Assembly: GCA_963966185.1 (NCBI GenBank)
Contig: CAWZYM010000099.1
Location: 1 to 64,000 of the forward strand
Length of the DNA stretch: 64,000 nucleotides
Direction: 5' to 3'
From: Rhabditoides inermis
Lineage: Eukaryota > Nematoda > Chromadorea > Rhabditida > Rhabditidae
This document shows positions 29,301 through 56,692 of the stretch, one piece after another. The position numbers and the translations under genes were made by a program. Position 1 is the first letter of the stretch; every line of letters begins with the position of its first letter. Under the pieces are notes generated by a model. It saw only the letters and a program-made list of their open reading frames with translations. It had not been told where the DNA came from and did not search any database.

Positions 29301-30114
29301 GCGCCTCGCCGCTCGGATGACTCATTGGTGTGTCCGCCGGTCGTCGCGTCAACGAGGACGTGGCTCACCAGGTGGGCTCCATCAATCGATCACTCGATTC
29401 AAGACCACGTGGTTTCAGTTCGGACACGACGGGAGTGTTGTCGTGTGCGCTGCGCAGCGAGCGCACCCGCGGACCGGCGACTGGCATGGAGGGGGTGACG
29501 TGAGTGGGGAATGATATAATTTGGAAGTTTACGAATGGACTATTTTATTCCAATAAAGTAGAAGAATTACGATATGGATGGATGGCTGCAGGTCTCGCAA
29601 CATCTCGTTCACCTCCATATCCTCGTCGCTCGTGGCGCACAAGGAGCCGGGCGACTATGCCTATGTGGGTGGAGGAGGTCTCATCTCTATGAATCGCCAG
29701 AGTACTTCGATTTTCTCGAATGTTGCAAAATGTGTTTCTTTCCGTCTTATCTGATCTACCCCACAGCTTTATGCGAAAGTTGTGATATCAGTTGTGATGT
29801 AATGAATAAGAGAATAATGATTGTACGATTACCAGTTTCGACTCCTATGTCTGATCTCATCTCCATATGTCTGCAGACGCGGTGCATGTGGAGTGCGAAG
29901 GGCCCGGAGTGCAGTGTGGTGACGGAGCAGCAGTGGAGGAAGAGGGCGGAGAAGGAGCAGGGTACTCTTCTTGCAAGGGAGATGGGAGGCGAGGAGCCGA
30001 TAGAGCTTCCGGAGAATGGAGCGAACCAGGTATGTGATTGTGGTGTTAGTTGTTCTGTACATTTATATTCAGGCTGTGGAGGCAGAAAAGCCTGAGGAAG
30101 AGATGATGGAATGA
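26367..30114 (+). CDS. C2H2 zinc-finger nuclear protein
   Basis: Starts at ATG 26367 with an acidic region (MEVDCEMDVNIVYAFEDPSG, then SDREIEEL... and SSSLMDLCQDGDFSNFFTEQ) that could act as an activation domain. A basic patch KRKKKKDNRRNRNKK follows. Zinc fingers come next: IEIVCPDCSTPFRRIVRLIE with HYKDHH (27500-27580), then CGICEKVFTRKYRAAIHAET with H (from about 27877) and CTHCEQRFKG continuing across an intron into PMSLSRHAVRVH. Beyond lies a long Lys/Pro-rich region (from about 28110) and a C-terminal part with Cys/Trp residues (TRCMWSAKGPECSVVTEQQW) ending EEEMME at TGA 30112-30114. All later junctions (28.5-30.1 kb) are phase-consistent. Role: probably a DNA-binding transcription regulator; no orthologue recognised. 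A CT-rich intron begins just after the stop, in the 3' untranslated region. Confidence 0.75.
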
Positions 30115-30135
30115 TACGGTGAGTCTCCCGCGTTT

Positions 30136-30178
<43 letters not shown>

Positions 30179-30688
30179 TAGCTCATTCCTCTTTCCAGGT
30201 GATTACCGAGTTTTCTGCTCTTGACGAGCCGCACGATAAAGTGATCTGAGATCACCGAAACATAATTTCTTTTGTTGATATACATTATGTATTGTTGTGT
30301 TTTGTTATGTTACTAGTTACTACAAGTACTTGCTCACGTTTTCCTCAGTTCACGTTTTTTGTTATTCTTTCTTGTTAGACATGGTCCAACTATGCGTCTT
30401 TTGTTCGAATTTGTTACAGCGTTTTTGAAAGAGAGAGAGAATAAATGTCTTTATCTGTTCGAACTTGCGATGTTGATGTCGTGATTATTTGACTATTGCA
30501 TTGTGCGGTGTGAAAAGGGGCGGAGTCGGGGAGAGAGATTGGGTGAAAGGAGAGAACCAGGGAGAAGAGAATGCAGTGATCACCATTCGAGAGACGGTCG
30601 AGATTCACCTAGTCATTTTTGTCGCTGGTTCAGTGTCGTATTGATTGTGTGGTTTTAGTGATTGCGTGATCACCTGTTTTTTCTAGCA

Positions 30689-30913
30689 ATGCGTCTCCTC
30701 TACCTCCTTCCCTTGTTGTCGTTGTCGACTGCCAAGCCATCTGAGAGGATGTGCGGCGCTTTTGCCAAGTTCGCGGAAAGGTGGAATCCCCTTCCCGAGA
30801 CACTCCATTCCTGGGCAGCCGGCAACTGTGACAAGATTCATCCCAGACCCGAGGGAATGACGTGCGCGGATATCGTACAGGTGAGAGAGAGAGAGGAAGA
30901 GGGAAAGAGAGAA

Positions 30914-30946
<33 letters not shown>

Positions 30947-32391
30947 TGTTAATTGTAGTGTAGTGTGTAGCTATTGTTGTGCAATTCCGGAGACAGGTTG
31001 ATGTTACACTTTGAAATGGATGGGACAGAGAAGATCGTGACAATGGAGAGTGTTTTCCCCCAAAATGCTTTGAACATCATTCCTAATTTCGGAAAACGGA
31101 AATCAAGAGAAATCACTGTTCACAGATCTTTGAAATCAATGTGGGTGGTCGGCGAAAAAATCAATGTGGGTGGTCGGCCGATGTTTTGAATAAAAGTTGT
31201 TTACAGTTTGTTGCTGACTGCAACTACGGAAGCTCGGACTCTCCCTCGGTATCCAATAGGGAACTCTCAAGGCAATATTATCAGGTAAAATACGTGCTGT
31301 ATAACACAGTAGATCTAATTAAGTTCTATCGTGTTTTCCGTAAGAAGAACAGTGATTGTACTCACAGTACATTTCCGTGAAGTTTCGTCTTTCGTCTGAG
31401 AAGAACAATGATCACACACTTTCACATAAAAAAGGTAAAAGTAAAAAGATTCGAAAGATGCCACAGTTCAACAGATTACTCTGCGGAAGGGGTCGAAGAA
31501 AGAGAATGGCACTACACCATAGCCCAAAACGATGTTCCAACGAAAGTTGTCACACTTTCACATGTTCTATATTTTCAGCAGCAGTATGGCAACCAGCCGC
31601 AGGTTCTCGGCAAGTATATCCACTACAATGATAAGACAGTCAGAGACTATGGACAGTTCGGAAACTGGTGGGTACGGAGAGTGGGAGAGAAGAGGGGGAT
31701 TTCGTTGGCAGAATGGAATGTGATATGGCAGATGTGTGTGGGTACAAACTGAACCCGATTGCTCCAAGCTGGTTCCTGTTTGGGCAGTTTGTAGGTGTTG
31801 TAATGGAGAGTTCAGTGGGATCATGTCATATAAATCATTACAGGTACTACCCGAACTACTATCCTCCCACGTACATCAGCGGCATGTTCGACGGAAGGGC
31901 GAGCAGTATGCAGCAACTGGAGACGGACTACAAGTTCGCCAAGGGAGGACACTATCCCTACCAGAGGTACGAGGAGAGAGAGGGGGAGAGAAGTTGACGC
32001 TGACATTCCAGAGCGGACAACATGATCAACATCATGCTACAGCGCACGTCTCTACCCACCTGCCTACACGATCTCTTCTACTGCGTGCGAGCGCAATACC
32101 AGAGCCCCTACCAGGTATGTACGGAAACATTGCAATCAGAAGAAGTGCGCAGTAGAAAAGAGAGAGCGCAGGTATTAGCGTCACGTGCCCAATACCCGTG
32201 CGCTGCGGTGTTTGAGCGCCTGACCAAAAGCCAAAGGCGAACTCTCTGAATTCATTAAAATCTATAATTATATACCTGATGAGAATATACACATCACATT
32301 TCAGAGATACTACTCCGATCAAGAGCGTCATCGCCCGTACAACGGACCTAAGGACGGATTTCCCTCCGGTCACAAGCATCGTCAAGCTTGA
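30689..32391 (+). CDS. Small secreted Tyr-rich protein
   Basis: The ATG at 30689 lies two bases after TTTTTTCTAG, a likely spliced-leader acceptor. A signal peptide ([16 protein letters not shown]) is followed by [20 protein letters not shown], with CD and CAD motifs. Next come a Tyr-rich middle ([38 protein letters not shown]), [17 protein letters not shown], and a basic end, [17 protein letters not shown]. Exons are 30689-30881, then pieces starting near 31208, 31580, 31846, 32013 and 32305, all in phase, about 230 residues. Cysteines (about six) suggest disulphides. The family is unrecognised, and no membrane anchor is visible. AATAAA lies at 32433-32438. Confidence 0.75.
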
Positions 32392-32893
32392 ATGATGTTA
32401 CCTCATAGTATCATTGAAATATGTACATAATATAATAAACATATTTTGTATTTGATTTCGAAATAGATTGGATTTTTATTACTGTTGACGAATCTACCAC
32501 TCATTTGAAAAACGCGCGCAAAGTATGTGAAGACACGGTTCTTTCTTGTGCGCACGATTGGTGTTTTCAAAAATATTCATTTTTTGTTTGTAAAATTCTG
32601 TTTCCCGCTTTTTTTGTTTGTTTTTGATGTTTATTGAATGTGGGAATGTGTATACACATGATGCACTCACTATCAAAAACAGTTTCGTCATACATGTGTT
32701 CTGTACAAAATCTGAGCGAGGAAGGACTCCACCACACAACTGATGATATCGACAGTGTTAGCGTTTGGTTGTTGTGGTTTCAGTTTGTTTATTTAATTCA
32801 ATCTTCATTTTTATTACATATTTTATGTTTGTGTTTATTCTAATTTTGTTTATTTCAGTTCATCAAGGGTATCTATTCCGATCCGGACTGAGG

Positions 32894-35800
32894 ATGTCTC
32901 GGCCAGGAAGAACCCGCGAGGGTAAGTAAGAACCAGTTTTTCGTTTTGTGATGTTTGTATACGGATTGCCTGACATGTGCATTTTTTCCAAATAATAATC
33001 TATCGTTTTCCAGAGGTGGAAGCGTATGCTGCCAGTCTGAATAGAAAACGGAATCTTCAGAACGACGAAGGCGATGATGAGCACGGCAACGGAGTCGAGA
33101 AAGTTGCCTTCGGAGAGGCCGGAGCATTCGACACAGTGAGTGTTTTTTTTTTAAGATTTATTTTGATTATCTATTGGCGTATTCTTGACATGTAAGATAT
33201 GAAATGTATCATTGTTTTTGTCTAGGATGTGTACGGAAGTGTGCGCGGTGGAAAGAGTGGCTACCTGGAGTCCATCGGCCCGAACGACGAGGACGATGTG
33301 GACGAGGATGCCATCACCGCCGAGACCATCAAGAGCAAGTCGCAATTCTCTGCGCCCGGCAAGTTCCTTCAGGAAGCCGCCAATTCAGCTGAAGTGAGTT
33401 CCAATTTCAACTTGTATGATGTCTTCGGTTGTAGAAATTTTGCAATCGTATTTGTGACGTCTTTATTTTTTAGGATGTGGATCCGTTCGAGAACACCCGG
33501 ACGAAGACTATTGCTGAGAGGCAGAGCAACTACCAGGCTCGTGCTAGGATGAGGCAAATCTCGCCTGACCGTGTCGACCCCTTCCGTGAGTTTCTATTTT
33601 TGCGAATCTGCGATGTTTATTTATAAGATTATGATGAAAAGTGATGTTCAGCCTACGTACCGTTTTCTTTTTTCAATCATGTGCACACATTGTAGTTGAT
33701 CAAACTCCGAATGTTCGCGATCGTAACTATGCGGATGTGATGAAGGAACAAATGTACAAGGAGGAGAAGCAAAAGGTAGGCATGATTATTGTGATGCGTA
33801 TCAACATGAATTGTAGGTTGATCGCGAGCTTGCCGACCGTCACGCAGCTGGAGAGCTGCATCAGGTGAAAGGACCCGAAGTGAAGAAGGCTAGGTGGGAT
33901 TCGGCCACTGAAACTCCCAAGGATACTCTTGGAGCAGGCGCCACCACCCCTGCTCAAGGAAGCGGACCTAAGAAGAGACTCGGCTTCTCCACTCTGAGCG
34001 CCGAGGTGCGTTTAGAGGGAATGAGTTGCTTACTCAGAACTAATGCAGGCGGCCACTCCCCACGTTGCTCGTTGGGATGAGACCCCTGCGCATGGATCTG
34101 CTACTGATGCGACTCCCGCACACGGCAAGCAGTGGGATTCCACCCCCGCTGCCCAGACTCCCCGCAGGAACCGCTGGGACGAGACGCCGAGGGAGGGAGT
34201 GTCTGTGAGTCTAATACAATATTTTATAATAGAGTCGTGATTTGTTTCAGGTACGCGATTCTGGTGCGATGACTCCTGGTTGGGGAATGGAGACTCCGTC
34301 GGCGAACCGCGACGACCACATCAAGGTCGAGGATACGCCGTCTGCCAGCAAGAGGAAGTCGAGGTGAGTATTGTAAGCATTCGATCGCATCAGTGAATGA
34401 TAGGTGTATTCGCGTATTATATTAACTTTATTGCGGCATTTAGGTGGGATTTGACTCCGTCTGGTGCGACTCCTGCAGGTGGTGAGACTCCGTCGAATGC
34501 GGCTGGAGCGGCGACTCCGTCGTTCACTCCGAAGTATTCTGCGGGAGCGATGACTCCGCAGATGACTCCTGGAGGAAGCACTCCCATCGGACAGCTTGCC
34601 ATGGGAATGAAGACTCCGGCTGCGCCTATGGTGCCTATGACACCCGAGCAGATGCACATCTACAAGTGGGAGAAGGAGATCGACGATCGCAACAGGGCTC
34701 TCTCCGATGAGGAGCTCGACGCACTCTTCCCGCCTGGATATAAGGTGAGAGAAACGTGCGACAATACGATGTATTTACTTATCGTGGTTATAGGTGCTGC
34801 CGCCGCCGCAGGGTTACATAGCTATCCGTACCCCGTCGAGAAAGCTGATGGCCACCCCCACTCCGATGGGACAGGGAGCGATCGGATTCACGATGCAGGG
34901 CACTCCTGAGAGGGAGGGTCTCGGAGACAAGGGGGTAAGTGTCAGTGTAACTGAACCGTGAACAGTAGGAGAGAAAGGTCACAGAAAACTGAATGAGCAT
35001 GAGGTGATTACAGGCGGGCGGTCTGATTGACACTCAGCCGAAGAATGCGGAGCTGCCGCCGCTCAAGCCGGAGGACATGCAGTATTTCGATAAGCTGCTC
35101 ATGGATGTGGACGAGAGCACTTTGAGCAAGGAGGAGTTGAACGAGAGGGAGATCATGAGCCAGCTGCTCAAGATCAAGAACGGAACACCTCCCATGAGGA
35201 AGAGCGGACTGCGCACCGTGAGTACATAGCAATGCGTCGTGTATTTCAAATATCTTGTTTCAGATCACAAAGGATGCGCGCAAATTCGGAGCCGGCCCGC
35301 TGTTCAACCAGATTCTACCTCTTCTCATGTCGCCTTCTCTCGAAGATCAGGAGCGTCATCTCATGGTCAAGGTGAGTGTTTTTTAAAGCTCGAATGTATA
35401 ATGATCTGTTAAATGGATAAATTTACCTATTTACATGTGAACTGTTTTCAGGTCATTGACCGTATCCTGTACAAGCTAGACGACTTGGTGCGTCCGTACG
35501 TGCACAAGATTCTTGTGGTCATCGAGCCGCTTCTCATCGACGAGGACTACTATGCTCGCGTGGAGGGCAGAGAAATCATCTCGAACCTGGCCAAGGCTGC
35601 CGGTCTCGCCACCATGATCTCCACCATGCGTCCCGACATTGACAACGTGGACGAGTACGTGCGCAACACGACTGCTCGTGCGTTCGCCGTCGTCGCGTCG
35701 GCTCTCGGCATTCCCTCCCTGCTGCCCTTCCTCAAGGCTGTGTGCAAGTCGAAGAAGAGTTGGCAGGCGAGGCACACTGGTATCAAGATTGTGCAGCAGA

Positions 35801-38189
35801 TTGCCATTCTGATGGGATGCGCCGTGCTGCCTCATCTCAAGTCGCTCGTCGAGATTGTCGAGGGAGGACTCGAGGACGAGCAACAGAAGGTGAGTCGACG
35901 AGGAAAGGGAGAAAGAGTGTGTTGTTAAAATGCTATGTTCAGGTGCGCACTATAACCGCCCTGTGTCTGTCTGCGCTGGCGGAGGCGTCTGCCCCGTACG
36001 GAATCGAAGCGTTCGATTCGGTGTTGAAGCCTCTGTGGAAGGGTATCCGCATGCACCGTGGAAAGGGTTTGGCCGCGTTCCTCAAGGCGATTGGATTCCT
36101 CATCCCGCTCATGGACGCCGAGTACGCCTCCTACTACACCAGGGAAGTGATGCTCATCCTCATCCGAGAGTTTGCCTCTCCCGACGAGGAAATGAAGAAG
36201 ATTGTTCTTAAGGTGAGTCAAAGTTTTTTATCTTGTGTCCTGATATAGATGCTCCTTCTTCGAAGCCTTGAACAAAACTCATTTTCTGTCGTTTAGGTGG
36301 TGAAGCAGTGCTGTGCGACAGACGGAGTTGAGCCGGCGTACATTCGCGACGAGATTCTTGGTCCGTTCTTCAAGGCATTCTGGAACCAGCGGATGGCGAT
36401 GGATAGGAGGAACTACCGGCAACTCGTCGACACAACAGTGGAAATTGCCACCAAGGTCGGCACGGCAGAGATGATCGCCCGCGTGGTGGATGACCTCAAG
36501 GACGAGAATGAGCAGTACAGGTTTGTTCTAAGAGGTCTAAGAGAAGGTTTATTGATTATCGTTTGTTCCAGGAAGATGGTGATGGAGACAATCGAGAACA
36601 TCATCCAGCTGCAGGGCGCCACCGAGATTGATTCGAGGTTGGAGGAGCAGCTCATTGACGGTATTCTCTACTCGTTCCAGGTGAGGACGAATTTTTATGT
36701 TGTTATTTAAATATGTTGTAATAGTGAGTTGGCAAATTGACATTTAAGCGTAGCTTACAATTTTTTAGGAGCAAACGCAAGAGGACGTGGTAATGCTGGA
36801 CGGATTCGGTACGGTGTGCCGCGCCCTCGGTCGCCGCTCCAAACCCTACTTGCCTCAGATTTGCGGAACCATTCTGTGGAGGTTGAATAACAAGTCGGCC
36901 AAGGTCCGTTCAGGAGAAATTGATAGCGACTAATATTTATTTATTTCAGGTGCGACAACAGGCGGCGGATCTGATCTCGCGTGTAGCCCCGGTGATGCAT
37001 TTGTGTGAGGAAGAGAAACTGATGTGCCATCTTGGAGTGGTGCTGTACGAGTACCTGGGAGAAGAGTACCCCGAGGTGCTCGGATCTATCCTTGGTGCCC
37101 TCAAGAGTATCACCAACGTGATCGGAATGAGCAAGATGACCCCGCCCATCAAGGATCTTCTCCCTCGTCTCACCCCCATCCTCAAGAACAGACACGAGAA
37201 GGTGCAGGAGAACTGCATCGACCTCGTCGGATCGATCGCCGACCGCGGAAGCGAGTTTGTGTCTGCGAGGGAGTGGATGCGTATCTGCTTCGAGCTGCTC
37301 GAGCTGCTCAAGGCGCACAAGAAGAGCATCCGCCGTGCCGCCATCAACACGTTCGGATTCATCGCCAAGGCGATCGGCCCCCACGATGTGCTCGCCACGC
37401 TGCTCAACAACCTCAAGGTGCAGGAGCGCCAGCTGCGTGTCTGCACCACGGTCGCCATCGCCATTGTGTCGGAGACGTGCGCGCCCTTCACCGTCCTGCC
37501 CGCCATCATGAACGAGTACAGAGTACCCGACATGAACGTCCAGAACGGAGTCCTTAAGTCGCTATCGTTCATGTTCGAGGTGGGTGAGAGTGTGGTGTTT
37601 GGAGGTAGATGAGATTGATGTGTGTTGTTTCAGTACATTGGCGAGATGGCTAAGGACTACATCTACGCGGTGACTCCCCTGCTGATTGACGCCCTGATGG
37701 AGAGGGATCAGGTGCACAGGCAGATTGCCATCGACGCCGTCGCCCATCTATCGCTCGGAGTGTATGGGTGAGTTCATCTTACGATCAAACCTAGTGTGAT
37801 GCCAAATTCTGTTTGTTCAGATTTGGCTGCGAAGACGCCCTGGTGCATCTGCTCAACTATGTGTGGCCGAACATGCTCGAGAACAGTCCGCATCTCATTC
37901 AGCGATACGTGTTTGCCTGCGAGGGCATGCGCGTCTCACTTGGACCCATAAAGGCAAGTCCTGTCGTTGACTTTGACAATGCATTGTACTGACTGTGTGG
38001 ATTTTTCAGGTGATGCAGTACTGTCTGCAGGCGTTGTGGCATCCCGCGCGAAAGGTGCGCGAGCCGGTGTGGAAGGTGTTCAACAACCTGGTGCTCGGCT
38101 CGCAGGACGCAATCGTTGCCGGATACCCTCGCGTCGAGAATACAGATCGCAACCAGTACGTGCGATACGAGCTCGACTATATCATGTAG
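32894..38189 (+). CDS. SF3B1: Splicing factor 3B subunit 1 (SF3B1)
   Basis: Full-length orthologue of the U2 snRNP HEAT-repeat protein that clamps the branch-point helix and is the target of pladienolide-type compounds. The N-terminal third carries U2AF-ligand-type motifs ([41 protein letters not shown]) and many TP sites for phosphorylation. A conserved linker ([29 protein letters not shown]) leads to about twenty HEAT repeats nearly identical to the animal protein, e.g. [40 protein letters not shown] and [20 protein letters not shown]. The end is RYELDYIM at TAG 38187-38189, as in family members. The lysine matching human K700 (GLEDEQQK) is encoded by the last codon before an intron (35887-35889). 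The 5' leader begins after a TTTATTTCAG acceptor near 32859, suggesting trans-splicing. Confidence 0.97.
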
Positions 38190-38696
38190 ACGGGAGGAGC
38201 GGGAGGATAGAGGGCCGAGCAGGATATGTGAGCAGTGACCCCACACTGTTCGTGTAGAACAATACACTCGTAATTTATGATGATCTTGAAATTTCATTCG
38301 TTTGTTGAACCGTTGTTAATGGAGAAAGGTTGTTTTGTCGTAAGTATATATCTCGTTTGTTGGTTTTTATATATGTTTCTTCGAGGTAGTGAGAGTTGGA
38401 TAGAATGTTGTATTTATATATTCCAGATTTCCGCTATGCTCCCACTCTCACAATAGTTCATCCACCCCCACGTACTGTATGCGCGTATAAATGTGTCCGT
38501 GTTTTACTTGTGTGTAGTGCTCCTGCCAGCGGTACGCAGACCGTTTGATATCTCTTCAGTGTGGCTACTGTGATATTGACTTGTCTCATTGCAGATCCTT
38601 CCGGCAGGCAGTATAGCGGGAAGAGTCTCCCTCAGCCGGAGGACCTCTTCTAAGTGAGACTCGCCGCGAGTCGACCATTGTAATCTCTCGCTTAGC

Positions 38697-53212
<14,516 letters not shown>

Positions 53213-53563
53213 AGATGGTGAAAGAGACGCTGGTTTGCAACTCGGTTAGACTCGGTAGAGTAGGCGACTCGGTGACACTAGAGGTTTCTGTATGTGTAAA
53301 ATATGTTGATAGTTTTCCACATTCCTAGTCTGAATCAATGTTGAAACGATTTTTTTCTTTTGCCTTTCGAAGGACGTGTATGTATGAATTGATTACTGTA
53401 TGTGTTGGTTTTACGTGCTTTACGCACGCGTGCAGAGTATTTTTTGATAAAAAGTTTGATTTCTGTTGTGTTTTTGAATGCTAACGAAACGGTTGGTGCT
53501 ACCGAGTGAATATCTAACATAAGAAGATGCTGAATTGGATTGATTGAGGGTTTTGTTTTCTAG

Positions 53564-55711
53564 ATGAAGTACGCACAACTAGTGATGGGTCCTGCGGGCA
53601 GTGGAAAGGTGAGGGAGGGACCGGGTTGAAACAGATGACGTCATCATGTTCAGTCGACGTACTGTTCGGTGATGTACAACCACTGTCTGAACATCAGCCG
53701 ACAGCTGCTGATGGTGAACCTCGACCCCGCCTGCGAACAGTTCAACTATCCCGCGTGTGTCGGTGGGTCGGGGAGAGGGGAGGGATAGAAAGGAACTGTC
53801 TGGCACCCCCGCTCATCAGCCAATCAGTTATTTCTATGTGCATCTCACTGTCGATTTCGAATCGAACGACGATTGCTGAGGAATGAGATGATGATGACGG
53901 TGTTGGGGAGGAGAGGAAGTATGGAGCGAGACAGGCCTCCGTGAATGAAGGATGATGTTTCACAGACGTGCGCGAGCTGATCAGCGTGGATGACGTGCTG
54001 GAGGACGAGGAGATGAAGCTCGGCCCGAACGGGGCGCTCGTCTTCTGCATGGAGTGAGTGAAAGAGAGAGAGAGGGGGGGGGGGTGGAGAGAGAGAGAGA
54101 GGAGAGAGAGTACACCTGTCCGCCCCAGGTACCTGGTGCAGAACCTGGACTGGCTGCACGACCAGCTGAGCGAGGCCGAGGACGACTACTTTGTGTTCGA
54201 CCTGCCCGGCCAGATCGAGCTCTACTCCCACCTGCCCGTCATGCGACAGATTGTGAGTGTCGGTGTGCAACGTCTTGTCATTGTGTCTCTGTGTCTGTGG
54301 TAGTGTATGTGTCTGTCCTGTCATGAGACAGATTTAGAGAGAGAGGGGAGAGAGAGGAAGAGAGGGGGAGAGAGAAATGCTCCATTTCCATGTCCGTCAT
54401 GAGACGAATTTTAAGACCCACGTTTATCGTTTTTGTGTTGTAGGTGGACGCTCTTCGCAGCTGGGACTTCAACGTCTGCTCCGTCTTCCTCATCGACACT
54501 CACTTTGTGCTCGAGGCGGAGAAGTGAGCGGATCGATATAATCAATCGATAATGGACTGTCTAGGTTCATCTCCGGCGCGCTGACGGCGCTGTCGTCGAT
54601 GGTGGCGATGGAGACGCCGACGGTGAACGTGCTCACCAAGATGGACCTGCTCAGCGAGAGAAACAAGGTGAGGGGGGAGGGAGGGAGGGAGAAAGAGGGG
54701 AGAGAGAGAAAGGGGAAAAGAGAGAGAGAGGTAGAGAGAGAGAGAGAAGGAGAGAGAGAGAGAGAGAAGGAGAGAGAGAGAGAGAGAGATTGTCTTTTGT
54801 TGAGGCAATCGTGGAGGATTTTCTGGAGACGGACACGCGGGCTATTGTGGAGGGCGACGCGGCCGGAGTGTTCTCGCAGAGGCATCGGCAGCTGACCAGA
54901 ACGATTGCCACGGTAAGACTGTATTACAGAAGGTGTAAAAGATTATGGTAAAGGTAGCTTCTCGATTCAAGTGATTACTCCGTGGAGTTCGAAGGAAGAC
55001 TATGACACTACACTCACAGAAGTTGTACGGTAGATATAGCATTAGTCACTTGGTATGTATTAGGTAATCATGTCGTTGTCGAGTACAAGTGTACAATACA
55101 TCATTTTAATGCGAGCTTATTATCGGTTCGGCGAGAGCTCGTTAGTGGCTATATTGAGAAGTGGGTGTAGCGATAGATTGTAGCCACTAGCCACTACGTC
55201 GGTCGGCGTGTGAAAGGGATTGTGCATTGTATAATTGTGATGTTGTATGGCTGGCTAGATGAATAAAGGGAGTGAGAGTGGAGGGGGGGATTATGGGAGG
55301 CCTGCGGCAGACTCGCGCATTTATGAGAGGCGATGCCTGCCGGGACATCTGCCGCTGCTGCCCGCGGCGAATGTGCCCCGCGGATTAGACGATATGAGAG
55401 ACGGGGATATTATGCGAGACGGGCACCTGGGAAATGAATCAGTGGAATGGGAATGTGGAATGGAAAAGCAAAGGTGTACAGGTGCTGGAGGACTATTCGA
55501 TGGTGAAGTTTGTGCCGCTGAACAGCGAGGAGGAGGAGAGCATCCAGCAGCTGCTGCTCGTCATCGACACGACCATCCAGTATGGAGAGGACCTGGAGGT
55601 GGAGGAAAGATCAAAAAAGAGAGACTTATAATCTTTCAGGTTCGAGACCGCTTCCCTGACCTGGAGGATGATGACGAAGGCGGCCCGGATATCGGAGACT
55701 ATGGAATGTGA
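53564..55711 (+). CDS. GPN3: GPN-loop GTPase 3
   Basis: The ATG at 53564 sits immediately after TTTTGTTTTCTAG, so the mRNA probably receives a spliced leader at the start codon. [20 protein letters not shown] contains the P-loop. [13 protein letters not shown], the family-defining GPN motif in [32 protein letters not shown] (switch 2) and [13 protein letters not shown] (base specificity) follow in order. The C-terminal half includes [20 protein letters not shown] and IQYGEDLE, and ends [11 protein letters not shown]. Length is about 280 residues, as in the family. GPN3 pairs with GPN1 in assembly and nuclear import of RNA polymerase II. Introns include a (GA)n one (54668-54804) and a long one to 55481. 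AATAAA at 55821-55826. The 351 bp gap after DEPDC5 fits a downstream operon position. Confidence 0.95.
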
Positions 55712-56692
55712 ATTTCGTTTTGTACTCGAATTGTTATGTTGTAATATGTGTTGTTGAATTTGAAATGTTGATAAAATGTTGATTTTTAATTGTCGGGGTG
55801 AATTTTCTGATGGAATACATAATAAAAATGTACGAGCACCTTTTGACGATCATGTGCGCGGCGTGGAATTTCGAATTCCCCTCCTGCTACTAGCTACAGT
55901 AACCAGGAAACGTTGCCTTGGCAATCGAAATTATGTTGATCGATGGATTGTGTTTATTTTTATAAGTTCAATCGATATGAATATTTGAATCAGCTGATTT
56001 AGAAAACATACATAATAACATGGCATAATGCCGTCATAAGTTGTGCAGATTTTTTGTTCGGCTGACGTACGTTTTCCGAACGTCTTTATTGTTGAACATT
56101 AGCTATACATCTATAGTATTTTTGTATTTATATCATGAATGTTATTGACCGTTTTAAATGGTAGTCATTAGGACTTCATCACTACCACCTATGGTCAAGG
56201 CTATAATTGTTTAGTTTAACGGTGGCCATGATATTATGTTGTTTATTGATGTACTCGTTGAACTTGACGCCGTGGATAATTCATTCTAATATCGCGTATA
56301 TTCATATTTCTTTTTAGATCACTTGCGTAGCTATATTTCTGGACGTTATGCACTGTGTGGATCAAGCGTATTATTACTAGTATGCACATTTCTGCTGTCG
56401 TCTGAAGAAGAACACTGTGATACTACTTTGAATGCGAACCAAGAACACAAGTGAGTTTTTGACTTTTTTACTGTGGATTATGTTGCGCTGTTTTATAGCA
56501 TTCCCGTTTCATGACAAAATATACATTTCGTTCAAAGTTAATCAGTTTGAACACACCCGCATTTGTGTCACTTTGTTGTTTGTAGCTTGATGCTTGACTT
56601 GCTGACATTACAAAGTTTGAAATAGTTGTTCTTATTTCGTTATTATATAGTTTCGTAAGTGTATATTATAGACACTGTGTGGCGGTTCGCGG
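55712..56692. other. 3' flank of GPN3 and leader of next gene
   Basis: Holds the AATAAA at 55821-55826 and AT-rich DNA. An ACACAAGTGAGT donor at about 56450 and an acceptor TATTATAG at about 56671 suggest a 5' untranslated exon of the following gene. No coding sequence seen. Confidence 0.4.

Noticed and set aside
55259..55480. Open frame running into the last GPN3 exons
   Set aside because: The upstream part is intron. The GPN3 frame resumes after GTGTACAG at 55482 with [10 protein letters not shown].
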